Under the pieces are notes generated by a model. It made no database searches, was not told the origin of the DNA, and saw only the letters and a list, made by a program, of their open reading frames with translations. Below, in pieces: positions 1-6,778 of a DNA stretch of 18,223 nt. Made by a program: the position numbers and the translations under genes. Numbering within the stretch: position 1 is the first letter of the stretch; every line of letters begins with the position of its first letter. The DNA is from an uncultured Campylobacter sp. (GTDB taxonomy: Bacteria; Campylobacterota; Campylobacteria; Campylobacterales; Campylobacteraceae): NCBI RefSeq assembly GCF_938030785.1, contig NZ_CALHIK010000111.1:1-18223 (forward strand), given 5' to 3'.

Positions 1-280
1 TCCTTCCCGCCCCAAGAGAAACATATCGCGGGCTAAAATTTAAACGGAATTTCATTTTGTAATAAATTTAAAATTTCTCTATGTAGAATTTGCCTCTAGA
101 ATTTGGGGCGTGGCAACGTTTTCTCTTAAGAGGGAAGGGGCGCTACTTGCGAGGCGCTCCCCTTCCCCCTTAAAATCCCCCAACCCCTGGCACGCTCAAA
201 GGGCGAGCTATGCTCGCGCTAATTTTAAACTGCGGTTGGCGGCGTAAAATTTTTGCTAAAATTCTGCATTCAGCTTGCCG
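1..280. other. non-coding left end of the window
   Basis: No convincing gene is seen here. The stretch is AT-rich at both ends and holds eight RAATTY hexamers (AAATTT, GAATTT or AAATTC, hand count over 1-300). Its centre is a GC-rich inverted repeat at 108-195, annotated separately. A second small hairpin at 200-220 (GCGAGC, loop TAT, GCTCGC) is followed by AATTTT and could end a transcript arriving from the left. The minus-strand gene at 281-958 ends into this region. Confidence 0.6.
108..195. repeat. imperfect inverted repeat / strong hairpin
   Basis: The innermost stem is GGGAAGGGG at 132-140 against CCCCTTCCC at 159-167. It is extended at the top by CGC/GCG with a 2-nt bulge around a 10-nt loop. 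Below it both arms carry a TTAAG-type segment, and the outer ends GCGTGGCA (108-115) and TGGCACGC (188-195) pair at 7 of 8 positions. It has no U-run on either strand. It could be a terminator of unusual form, a structured RNA end, or a small palindromic element such as a REP or MITE relic. Which of these it is cannot be told from one copy. Confidence 0.5.
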
Positions 281-958
281 TTACGCCTCGCGCATCTCCT
301 CTGCTAGGCGTTTTTTGTAGGTGTGCTTGAAATAAAACGCCCAAATTAGCGGAAATATTATCTCCAGCCCTTTCCAAAATGCCAACCCGCCATACTCCCC
401 AGGAATGGTAAAAAAACCTATCCAAACCGCATAGTAAGCAACCACGTAGCTTATCACGAAGACAACGCCCCAAATTAGTACTTCAGAGCCGATCGTAACA
501 AACCAAATCGCGATCGAATAGATGAACGCGCTTGCTAGTGCAGTCGGAAAAAACCAATTCAAAACGCCCAATTTCTGGTGGTTTACGTCCGCGGTAAGAT
601 AGCCTGCCGCGCACGCGGTGATACATAGGGTGCATAAAATAGCGCGTAGCACGGCTAAATAACGCAGTCTGCGGGGTTGTATCGCGCCTTCGTAGTCGCT
701 GTTTTTACGGCTACTACTTTGGCTATTTTTGCCGCCGCGCCCCGCCACATAGACAAGATGTGCGCCTAGCGCTATGAAACACGCACATTGAATGAAGTCC
801 ATAAATATGAAGCTGCCGAGTGCATCACTTTCGCCTACATTGCCTATTAACCTAGGCCACCAAAATTTTACTATGCAAAACGTCGCCGCGAGCAAAATCG
901 GGTGCAGCGCGACCCTGCCGTTTCGCAAATCAGAGAGTAAATTTTTAAAATATCTCAT
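281..958 (-). CDS. multi-pass membrane protein of unknown function
   Basis: I do not recognise this family. The 225-residue product is strongly hydrophobic, with about six likely membrane helices near residues 16-33, 50-72, 98-121, 132-154, 157-183 and 193-211. A hydrophilic Ser/Arg/Lys-rich loop lies near 73-97, and the short C-terminal tail is charged (KKRLAEEMREA-like). The ATG at 958-956 is preceded by a good ribosome site (AAGGGG, about 5 nt away). It lies 73 nt downstream of ciaB on the same strand, so it may share that transcript, but nothing in the sequence ties the two functions together. No catalytic motif is evident. It is probably an inner-membrane protein. Confidence 0.75.
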   Translation of the reverse strand: MRYFKNLLSDLRNGRVALHPILLAATFCIVKFWWPRLIGNVGESDALGSFIFMDFIQCACFIALGAHLVYVAGRGGKNSQSSSRKNSDYEGAIQPRRLRYLAVLRAILCTLCITACAAGYLTADVNHQKLGVLNWFFPTALASAFIYSIAIWFVTIGSEVLIWGVVFVISYVVAYYAVWIGFFTIPGEYGGLAFWKGLEIIFPLIWAFYFKHTYKKRLAEEMREA

Positions 959-1031
959 GCTTTCCCCTTAAAATTCCACGGAATTTTACTAGCTTTTCAT
1001 TATTTTAAGGCGCGCTTCGGAGCTAAAAAAT

Positions 1032-2846
1032 TTAAAGCCACTTTGCTCGTTCATTGCTAGGGTCCGTTTCGTTGCCGATCGCTTCGTAGCGCGAGTAGTA
1101 AAACTCCACAAACTCCCGCACCTGCGCCTCGCGCGGCAGATACACGCCGTCTCTAAGCTCCGCAAAGCGCGATAAAAATTCCGCCGCGTCCTTTTTGCCG
1201 CAATAAAGCCGCGCCAGATCCTCGTAGTTTTGCAAACACGCGGCTTTGAAGCTCTCATAGCCTGCGCGGTCAAATTTAACCGCCAGCCGCCCGCGCTCAA
1301 ATTTCAAAACTCCCGATGCAAAAAGCAAGCTCAGATGTATCAACGCCTCGCAGTAGTAGGGCTTGAGCTCCTCCACCCGCTGCCACGCGATGAGCCCCAC
1401 GGCGCGGCGGATCAGCTCATCCAACACCGGCAGGCAAAACTCCGCCTCCTCGTGGAAAAAGAAGTTCACGAGCCCGCCGGTGGTCGCCTTGTACTCCTCG
1501 ATAAGCTTAAAAAGCCCCGAGCGGTTCATGCGCGCCTCGGTGTCCGCGTCGATGAAAAATATATGCCCGAACTCGTGCCCGATCGTCGATATTTCGTAGA
1601 CGCGGCGCCAAATTTGCGGCTTTTTAAATAAAATTTCGCGTCCGAAATTTAAATACTCAAGGTCGAAAATTTCGCTGCTTAGCCGCATAAAAGGTTTTGC
1701 TTTGGCGCTTTCATAGACGAAATTTACGAAGGCGAAAATTTTCTTGCCGCAGTTGGTGCTTACGAACTCGTCGTTAGGCACGACTTGCGCCGAAAAGAGC
1801 CCGTTAAGATCGGCTCCGTAGTAGATTAGCGGCGCGCAGACGTAAAGCTGGGTTTTGGCGATGTTTGAGAGCACGAGCGAGTGCATGACGGCGTTGTTTG
1901 CGCCGATTTTTTCATACGCGCGCTCAAAGCTCTCGCTTACGCGTGTTTTAAATTCCTCCGCGCTAAACTCATACGTGCCTGCAAGCCTGACGTCCCATTC
2001 CAGCGCGACTGCGTGCGTGTAGGCGTCCTCGTAGTACTCAAGCGGATGGCCGATCTGAAGCGGCGTTTTTATATCCATCCACGCGATCTCCGCATCCCGC
2101 CACGCGCCGATCACCGCGCTAGCGTCCTTTTCGCAAAAGGCCTGTTTGAGCTTGCCTAGATACGCGATGTAGGCTAGCTCGCTCTCATCTCCCGCGAGCG
2201 TCACCAGGCACTCCAAAAGATCGCTAAATTCGCTCTGTAGCTTCGCCGTCTCATCCGCAAAGACCACGGCGTAGGGCAGCATTTGAGATTTGCCATCGCG
2301 CTGCACTATCGCGCCGTAGCAGCGCTCGCAGATCTCGCCGTGAGGCGTGCGCATAAACAGCTCCTCTTGCAGTAAAAATTCCTTCGCCTGCGCAAGCGAG
2401 CTAAATTCCTGCTGTAAGCGCTTGTTCGTGCCTTCGATGATTAGGGCTTGCCAGCTTTTTTGCATATCGCTTAGCACAAGCCCGATGCGGTGCACGCCCT
2501 TTAAAAGTTCCAGATAAAATGGCTGTAAAATCCCCTGTGCATCGGCCTCGGCGATGAGCGCTGCGTGCATGCTCTCGTGTATTTCGCGCGTGAAATCGTA
2601 CATTTTGCTCTTTAGCTCGCGCTGCCGCGCCTCATCGTAGCCTAAGCGGCGAAATTCTTGCAGTAGCGGATCCTCTTTGAGATCCACGATGCGGCGCAGC
2701 ACGGCGATACGCGCAGTATCGCTAGGCTCAAAGCCGCAGATCTCCAGCCCGCGCGCGATCAGCTCGGCGCGCGGCTCGTCGTAGAGGGCGTTTAGCCGCG
2801 CTTTAGCAGCCGCCGCCATCTCGCTAAGTTTTGCAAAATCGTTCAT
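1032..2846 (-). CDS. ciaB: CiaB-family protein with HEXXH metallopeptidase-like motif
   Basis: The 604-residue product matches the length of Campylobacter invasion antigen B (about 610 in C. jejuni). It sits divergently beside a YciA-type thioesterase, the same neighbourhood I recall for C. jejuni Cj0914c/Cj0915. CiaB is described in C. jejuni as a protein exported through the flagellar apparatus that aids host-cell entry. Here there is no signal peptide. Residues 424-428 read HEFGH, a zinc-protease HEXXH motif, and EEYKAT follows at 450-455, where a third ligand of a gluzincin would lie. A cysteine pair (CERC) occurs near residues 173-176. The ATG at 2846 has an AAGGAT ribosome site. The motif suggests a cytoplasmic zinc peptidase fold, whatever its role in invasion. 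The family call is fairly sure; catalysis is inferred. Confidence 0.85.
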   Translation of the reverse strand: MNDFAKLSEMAAAAKARLNALYDEPRAELIARGLEICGFEPSDTARIAVLRRIVDLKEDPLLQEFRRLGYDEARQRELKSKMYDFTREIHESMHAALIAEADAQGILQPFYLELLKGVHRIGLVLSDMQKSWQALIIEGTNKRLQQEFSSLAQAKEFLLQEELFMRTPHGEICERCYGAIVQRDGKSQMLPYAVVFADETAKLQSEFSDLLECLVTLAGDESELAYIAYLGKLKQAFCEKDASAVIGAWRDAEIAWMDIKTPLQIGHPLEYYEDAYTHAVALEWDVRLAGTYEFSAEEFKTRVSESFERAYEKIGANNAVMHSLVLSNIAKTQLYVCAPLIYYGADLNGLFSAQVVPNDEFVSTNCGKKIFAFVNFVYESAKAKPFMRLSSEIFDLEYLNFGREILFKKPQIWRRVYEISTIGHEFGHIFFIDADTEARMNRSGLFKLIEEYKATTGGLVNFFFHEEAEFCLPVLDELIRRAVGLIAWQRVEELKPYYCEALIHLSLLFASGVLKFERGRLAVKFDRAGYESFKAACLQNYEDLARLYCGKKDAAEFLSRFAELRDGVYLPREAQVREFVEFYYSRYEAIGNETDPSNERAKWL

Positions 2847-3000
2847 CGCGTATCCTTTTTGCCGTTTTTATCGTTTGCAAGCGAGCGAAATTTTATCTCC
2901 GTCCGCCTAAAATTTCGGCGTAGATTTTTGCCGATTGTATCGAAAAAGTGTTAAATTTACGCGGTTAAAATGGGCGAAATTTTAAAATTTAGGAGTGAAA

Positions 3001-3414
3001 ATGCAGGATTTAAGCGATTTCGGCGAACCGCGCACCAAGATCGTAACGCTGCCTAAGGATACGAATAGCTCGGGCAATATTTTCGGCGGCTGGATACTCA
3101 GCCAGATCGACCTTGCAGGCGTGATCGCAGCGCAAGAGATAGCGTCCGAGCAGGTGGTGACGATCTCGATGGAGGAGGTGATTTTCAAGCGGCCCGTATT
3201 CGTCGGCGACGTGGTGAGCTGCTACGCAAAGGTCCTAGGCGTGGGCAACACTTCGATCCGCGTGCAGATCGAAGTGATCGCGCTGCGGCTGAGCGGCGAG
3301 GGATTTCGCGAGCGTCTGCACGTAACCAGCGCGATTGCGACATACGTAAACGTCACTAAAGACGGGCAGAAAAAGCCGATCAGCGCGGAGATTAAGAGGC
3401 TGCACGGGTTTTAA
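3001..3414 (+). CDS. YciA-like hotdog acyl-CoA thioesterase
   Basis: A 137-residue single hotdog-fold protein that hydrolyses acyl-CoA to free acid and CoA in the cytosol. The diagnostic segment is NIFGGWILSQIDLAG at residues 26-40. The helix-borne Asp37 corresponds to the catalytic acid of YciA enzymes, and it is followed by the typical VEEV-like strand (ISMEEVIFKRPVFVGD) and VGNTSIRVQIEV. The length is normal for the family. An upstream in-frame GTG at 2995 would overlap the Shine-Dalgarno. AGGAG (2991-2995) is spaced correctly for the ATG at 3001, which I therefore choose. It is divergent from ciaB, an arrangement shared with C. jejuni. The exact acyl substrate cannot be read from sequence. 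Confidence 0.9.
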   Translation: MQDLSDFGEPRTKIVTLPKDTNSSGNIFGGWILSQIDLAGVIAAQEIASEQVVTISMEEVIFKRPVFVGDVVSCYAKVLGVGNTSIRVQIEVIALRLSGEGFRERLHVTSAIATYVNVTKDGQKKPISAEIKRLHGF

Positions 3415-3722
3415 GCGGGGCTGCTTAAATTTTAAATTTTAACTCGCCTGGTGAGCGGCGTTTTCGCAACTTGAATGCCTAAATTTGATCTTTGGATTGA
3501 AATTTACGCTCGCAGCTTTGAAATGGCGCTCTAAAATTTAGACTAGCCGCCGTACTTTAAACGAGCTTTTAAGCTTAGCCGCTTTGCGCCGTGCGGCTGG
3601 GGCTTTAAATTTAGAACTACGAAAATTTTAAAATTTACTGGAATTTTACGTGAAGTTTTGAAATTTTGCGGCGCGCAGATTAATAAGAAGATCAAAACGC
3701 GCCGCAGCACGCACACTCGCGG
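3415..3722. other. non-coding convergent gap with hairpins
   Basis: This is the gap between two genes converging from left and right. I see no coding potential. It holds two hairpins: AGCCGC (3577-3582) with GCGGCT (3593-3598) around a 10-nt loop, and TGCGGCGCG (3667-3675) with CGCGCCGCA (3698-3706) around a 22-nt loop. The second lies about 17 nt beyond the stop of the minus-strand CxxC gene and could be its terminator, although no U-run follows. Several RAATTY hexamers are present. Confidence 0.5.
3667..3706 (-). terminator. possible terminator hairpin of the CxxC gene
   Basis: A perfect 9-bp GC-rich stem (3667-3675 with 3698-3706) encloses a 22-nt AT-rich loop just past the stop of the minus-strand gene at 3723. 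The position favours a terminator. The missing U-tract and long loop count against a classical intrinsic one. Confidence 0.4.
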
Positions 3723-3938
3723 CTAGTTCGCAGCGGCTTGAAGCTCTTCGGAAAGCTCGCTTTGTATCTCGGCGTTGCTCTTTACGACCATGCCCGAGCC
3801 GTGGATGACGCTAGGCATACAGGACGTGCAGATGTCCACATCCTCGCCGTTTTTGTGCGCCTTGATAAATACCGCGTTCTCATCCTCGCTGCTTTTTAGC
3901 GAGCAGATATTGCAAATGTAAATATTGCCTGATTTCAT
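3723..3938 (-). CDS. small CxxC zinc-ribbon-like protein
   Basis: A 71-residue protein of unknown function. It has two CxxC pairs, Cys9/Cys12 near the N-terminus and Cys37/Cys40 in the middle, 24 residues apart. This is the spacing of a four-cysteine zinc ribbon or rubredoxin-like knuckle. The C-terminal third (about residues 53-70) is a probable amphipathic helix rich in Glu, Ser and Ala. It has no signal peptide or membrane segment, so it is cytoplasmic. The ATG at 3938 has an AAGGA ribosome site, and a TAAAAT -10-like box lies on the minus strand at 3965-3970. It lies 70 nt downstream of the EI24-type gene but probably has its own promoter. Zinc binding is inferred; no partner is suggested by context. 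Confidence 0.75.
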   Translation of the reverse strand: MKSGNIYICNICSLKSSEDENAVFIKAHKNGEDVDICTSCMPSVIHGSGMVVKSNAEIQSELSEELQAAAN

Positions 3939-4008
3939 AAAAATCCTTTCAAAAAAATTGCCTTATTTTATGAAAATTTTAAAATTTTTCATTGATTTTA
4001 GTTAATTT

Positions 4009-4749
4009 TTAGCGATTTTTGATCGTTTCTCGCTCATCGATCAGCAAAACGTGGCTTAAAAAGATGATAAAAAATAGCTGAAAAAACAACCCCACCAACG
4101 GCACCAAGCACAGTAGATAAAAGACGAACGCGCTTAGGCTAAATTTATACCCGCCGCCCCTTTTGTAGCAGCGCTCGAAGCTTTTGGCGCTTAGCGTATT
4201 TGAGGCGACGTCGATCAAAATCAGCTTGTAATAGATATAAAAAAACGGCACGTTGATGATGAATAAATTTATCACCGGTACGAACAGAAGCACCGAGCAG
4301 ATGAATAAGATCGCTAAAAATTTTAAAATTTCAAGAGCCGTCAGTTTCAGCACTCGCGCCGTGCTGGCCTCGTCCGCGCGGCTTAGGCGGTAGTGGCGGG
4401 CGTTGATCTCTTTGGTGACCGTGGGCGTCAAAAAGGCTGCGATCAGAAGTGCGCAAAACACGCTAAGCATCAGCACCACAAAGCTTGCAAGCGCATAAAA
4501 AATCGCTCCAATGATCCATTTCGTCGCGGCGAAACTTAGAATTTTCGCAATTATCGGGAAGCGCTGTTCGTCCAAGAAGCTAAAATCGCCGCTTTGCGCA
4601 CCTGCGCTAAGCACGCTAAAAAGCTCACTACCGCCGAAATATGCAACCGTGCCCAAAATCACTAGCGGGCAAAAAAACGGCAGCAGCGAGAGCAAAATAA
4701 ACTTGCGCGTAAAAAAATCCTCGCTGCTGAGTCTAAAAATTTTACCCAT
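4009..4749 (-). CDS. EI24-domain (CysZ-like) membrane protein
   Basis: A 246-residue integral membrane protein of the EI24/CysZ type. The hydrophobic stretches near residues 16-38, 77-107, 141-176 and 203-237 give the characteristic long hairpins. The internal segments LLIAAFLTPTVTKEIN and VPVINLFIINVPFFYIYYKL have the pattern seen in bacterial EI24 proteins, some of which (CysZ) mediate sulfate uptake. There is no cys gene nearby, so the substrate is unknown here. The ATG at 4749 has a GAGGG ribosome site. The gene lies 269 nt downstream of dut on the same strand, separated from it by the 21-bp repeat region. It could be read from the dut promoter or from one of its own that I cannot place. 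Confidence 0.75.
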   Translation of the reverse strand: MGKIFRLSSEDFFTRKFILLSLLPFFCPLVILGTVAYFGGSELFSVLSAGAQSGDFSFLDEQRFPIIAKILSFAATKWIIGAIFYALASFVVLMLSVFCALLIAAFLTPTVTKEINARHYRLSRADEASTARVLKLTALEILKFLAILFICSVLLFVPVINLFIINVPFFYIYYKLILIDVASNTLSAKSFERCYKRGGGYKFSLSAFVFYLLCLVPLVGLFFQLFFIIFLSHVLLIDERETIKNR

Positions 4750-5044
4750 TTGCCGCCCTCGCGTTAAATTTTAAAATTTCAAGCCTCGCATCTTCTGCGG
4801 TATTCGCGGCTCTCGCGGCGAGAGCTTTAGAATTTGCAGAATTTGCGGCTAGGATTTTGGAATTCGCAGCTGGAATTTTAAAGCTCGCAGCGATGGTTTT
4901 AAAATTTAAAGCGGAAATTCCAAAGTTTGCGGCTGAAATTTTATGACCGAAACTCGCGCCCGAAACTTCATGGTTAAATTTAGAGCCAAATTTAGATTCA
5001 AATTCCATTGGCTTCGCGCTATTTTGCGGCCTCGTAAATTTCAT
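4742..5044 (-). CDS. doubtful ORF made of heptapeptide repeats
   Basis: This open frame of 100 codons overlaps the last 26 nt of dut and the first 8 nt of the EI24 gene. Its middle is a run of degenerate 7-residue units such as ISAANFG, ISALNFK, TIAASFK, IPAANSK and ILAANSA, rich in Ala, Asn, Ser and Phe. These are the direct translation of a 21-bp DNA tandem repeat. Because 21 is a multiple of three, the frame stays open for free, so openness is weak evidence for a gene. The ATG at 5044 and an internal one at 5008 both lack a ribosome site. I regard it as probably untranslated repeat DNA, but an expressed heptad-repeat peptide is not excluded. Confidence 0.2.
   Translation of the reverse strand: MKFTRPQNSAKPMEFESKFGSKFNHEVSGASFGHKISAANFGISALNFKTIAASFKIPAANSKILAANSANSKALAARAANTAEDARLEILKFNARAANG
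4803..5012. repeat. degenerate 21-bp tandem repeat, RAATTY in most units
   Basis: Successive 21-bp units can be laid out from 4803, the clearest being 4845-4865, 4866-4886, 4887-4907, 4908-4928 and 4929-4949. The first 14 bases approximate GCGGCTGGAATTTT; units toward 5012 are more diverged. The hexamer RAATTY starts at 4830, 4839, 4860, 4873, 4902, 4915, 4936, 4976, 4988 and 5000, and several of these are exactly 21, 42 or 63 bp apart. The array fills the gap between dut and the EI24 gene. Confidence 0.7.
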
Positions 5045-5708
5045 CCAGTTTGGCGTAAATTTCGCTTACGCTCACCGTTCCGCCGGCGAGAATTTCAAGC
5101 AAGATTTCGTTGTCCTCTTTTTCGCCCCAAATTTTGCGGTAGCTGCCCTCTTTGTAGCCGTGGTCTTGGCGGAATTTATTCAGCACGTTTTTGCCGATAT
5201 ATTTTTCAAATAAAATATCGAGGCTCACGCCGCATTTTAGCGCCACGCGGAAAAAGTCGGTCAAAAGCTCGCCGATATGCAGATCAAAGCCGCTCGTTTC
5301 ATGGACGATGAGCTCGATATCGTTGATGATCTCGTAGATGCTGTATTCTCTGATATCGTAGGCGTAGGAGCTAAACTCCGAAAAGCCGCTAACTGCGGTA
5401 ACGTCGCTTACGAGGTGATCGATGTCCTTGTGGCCGCAGTTTTGCTCCAAAATATAGCTCATCACGAAGTGCCAGATATCTACGATTTCGATCGCGATAT
5501 TATCTACGTCGGGCTTCGCTTCGATATTTTTCCAGTGCTTCCACGCGAAGCTGTCGATGAGCTCGGCGCACTCCATATAGATGCAGCGCTTCCAGTTGAT
5601 CAGTTTGCCGTTTTTAGTGTAGCCGTCCTCCCAGCCTGCGCCGTTCGTCTCGTCGTTTAGGCGCTGCTGCATCAAAAACATCTCTTTTACTTTTTTATAA
5701 TTTTCCAT
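5019..5708 (-). CDS. dut: dimeric dUTPase (dUTP diphosphatase)
   Basis: The enzyme hydrolyses dUTP (and dUDP) to dUMP, keeping uracil out of DNA and feeding thymidylate synthesis. At 229 residues it has the length of the C. jejuni dimeric dUTPase and belongs to the all-alpha MazG-like superfamily, unrelated to trimeric Dut. The metal-binding signature is visible: Glu46 and Glu49 in MECAELIDS, then Glu74 and Asp77 in EIVDIWHF. The Trp-rich WKHWKNIEAKPD segment lies between them. The ATG at 5708 has an AGGAG ribosome site. A TATAAT box on the minus strand at 5734-5739 is its likely promoter, facing away from the promoter of the gene at 5789. The stop codon at 5019-5021 is reached just before the repeat array. 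Confidence 0.95.
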   Translation of the reverse strand: MENYKKVKEMFLMQQRLNDETNGAGWEDGYTKNGKLINWKRCIYMECAELIDSFAWKHWKNIEAKPDVDNIAIEIVDIWHFVMSYILEQNCGHKDIDHLVSDVTAVSGFSEFSSYAYDIREYSIYEIINDIELIVHETSGFDLHIGELLTDFFRVALKCGVSLDILFEKYIGKNVLNKFRQDHGYKEGSYRKIWGEKEDNEILLEILAGGTVSVSEIYAKLDEIYEAAK

Positions 5709-5733
5709 CTTTTCTCCTAAAATTTAGCGCATA

Positions 5734-5739
5734 ATTATA
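5734..5739 (-). promoter_or_regulatory. -10 box of dut
   Basis: A perfect TATAAT on the minus strand, about 26 nt upstream of the dut ATG, with no evident -35, as is usual for the Campylobacter vegetative sigma factor. Confidence 0.6.
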
Positions 5740-5760
5740 GCCGATAAAAGAAAATCATTG

Positions 5761-5766
5761 TATAAT
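5761..5766 (+). promoter_or_regulatory. -10 box of the PNPOx-like gene
   Basis: A perfect TATAAT preceded by TTG, 22 nt upstream of the ATG at 5789 and back-to-back with the dut promoter. Only 21 nt separate the two divergent boxes. Confidence 0.65.
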
Positions 5767-5788
5767 TGGAGCAAAAAGGAATTTTGAG

Positions 5789-6202
5789 ATGAAACGGGAT
5801 TGCGACAAATTTGGCGATTTTTTAAGCAAGATGAAACTCCTCTCGCTCGCGGTGCTGAGGGATAACCTACCCTATTGTTTCAGCGCGTTTTACGCCTACG
5901 ATGCGCAAAACAAGGAGCTCATCATCTCAAGCTCCGCTGATACGCAGCACATCAAAGCGATTTTTTCAAACAGACACGTCGCGGGCACGATCGCGCTGGA
6001 TACGAAGTTTGTAGCGCGCATCAAGGGGATTCAATTCACCGGACAGATACGCAGCGCCGACGAGCGCGCCGAGACGCTGTATCTTAAGCGCTTCCCGTTT
6101 GCGCGCGCGATGGAAGCGGAATTTTATACGATTAGACTCGATTGGATGAAGCTAACGGACAACACTCTAACCTTCGGCAAAAAGCTAATCTGGGAGCGAT
6201 AG
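5789..6202 (+). CDS. YhbP-like PNPOx-fold protein
   Basis: A 137-residue protein resembling the small pyridoxamine-5'-phosphate-oxidase-like split-barrel proteins (YhbP/UPF0306 type). Members bind flavin or related cofactors, and their physiological substrate is mostly unknown. Features seen: the early strand LLSLAVLRDNLPYCFSAFYAYD, then LIISSSADTQHIKAI, a typical flavin-phosphate-contact segment, then the central GTIALDTKFVARIKGIQFTG strand pair, and a C-terminal LDWMKLTDNTLTFGKKLIW closing strand common in this group. The ATG at 5789 has an AAGGA site 8 nt upstream and its own -10 box at 5761. It is divergent from dut. I am fairly sure of the fold and unsure of activity. Confidence 0.75.
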   Translation: MKRDCDKFGDFLSKMKLLSLAVLRDNLPYCFSAFYAYDAQNKELIISSSADTQHIKAIFSNRHVAGTIALDTKFVARIKGIQFTGQIRSADERAETLYLKRFPFARAMEAEFYTIRLDWMKLTDNTLTFGKKLIWER

Positions 6203-6462
6203 AGCCGCTTCGAAGATTAATTGCTTAAATTTGCGGAATTTTAAATTTTACTAAGCTCAAATTTTATCAAACGGGGTTTTAAAATATACGCGAAATTGCG
6301 GAATTTTAGCTCGCTTGATTTTTTATGAAATTTTACGATATGAAATTTAACGTAAAATCCCGCTTTGATTTTATTTTGCGAGCGAATTTTCCGTTTAAAA
6401 TTTCGCGCCGCAATTTTAAAACCTCAAGACCTTGCTTTTTAGAATTTATCCGGCGCTAGGGC
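6203..6462. other. AT-rich non-coding gap dense in RAATTY
   Basis: No gene is seen between two converging genes. By hand count the stretch 6221-6450 contains ten RAATTY hexamers in 230 bp, far above the chance rate. No obvious terminator stem was found. Confidence 0.5.
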
Positions 6463-6672
6463 TTAGCTCTGCTGCCCCCTGATTTCGCTTACTAACCGCC
6501 CGCCGATCGCGTAGTCGTCAGTGGATATTTCGTCTATCGTCACGACCGTGGTTTTCTCGCCCCTGCCTAGCACGGCTACGAGGGCGTCGGTGAGGTTTTT
6601 GACGAGCCTTGCTTTTTGTTCGCGACTTAAGCCGCCGCGCTCTTTGGTGATTTTGACGTTTATATAGGGCAT
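6463..6672 (-). CDS. 4-oxalocrotonate tautomerase family protein
   Basis: A 69-residue small tautomerase. After removal of the initiator Met, the N-terminal proline of MPYINVKI becomes the catalytic general base used by 4-oxalocrotonate tautomerase enzymes for keto-enol isomerisation. The sequence shows the family's beta-alpha-beta pattern: strand PYINVKIT, helix SREQKARLVKNLTDALVAVLG, strand TTVVTIDEI, then the DDYAIGGRLVSE loop. The length is typical of the hexamer-forming type. The ATG at 6672 has a strong AAGGAG site. A minus-strand TACAAT at 6696-6701 is a plausible -10 box. It is divergent from luxS. There is no aromatic-degradation gene nearby, so the natural substrate is unknown, as for most such proteins. 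Confidence 0.9.
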   Translation of the reverse strand: MPYINVKITKERGGLSREQKARLVKNLTDALVAVLGRGEKTTVVTIDEISTDDYAIGGRLVSEIRGQQS

Positions 6673-6744
6673 TAATTCTCCTTAAAATAAACGTAATTGT
6701 AGCCAAAATTTCGTCTGTGCGCCTAAAAGTGCGAAATTTTATGT

Positions 6745-6750
6745 TAAAAT
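6745..6750 (+). promoter_or_regulatory. extended -10 box of luxS
   Basis: TGTTAAAAT (box TAAAAT at 6745-6750) precedes the luxS ribosome site (AAGGAG at 6768-6773), giving a short leader. Confidence 0.5.
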
Positions 6751-6778
6751 CGTCGTGATCTGAATTTAAGGAGAAGAT

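Noticed and set aside
2995..3414. GTG start at 2995 for the thioesterase
   Set aside because: It overlaps the AGGAG ribosome site, which is spaced correctly for the ATG at 3001.
4803..5012. CRISPR array
   Set aside because: The units are 21 bp, contiguous and degenerate, with no unique spacers and no cas genes.
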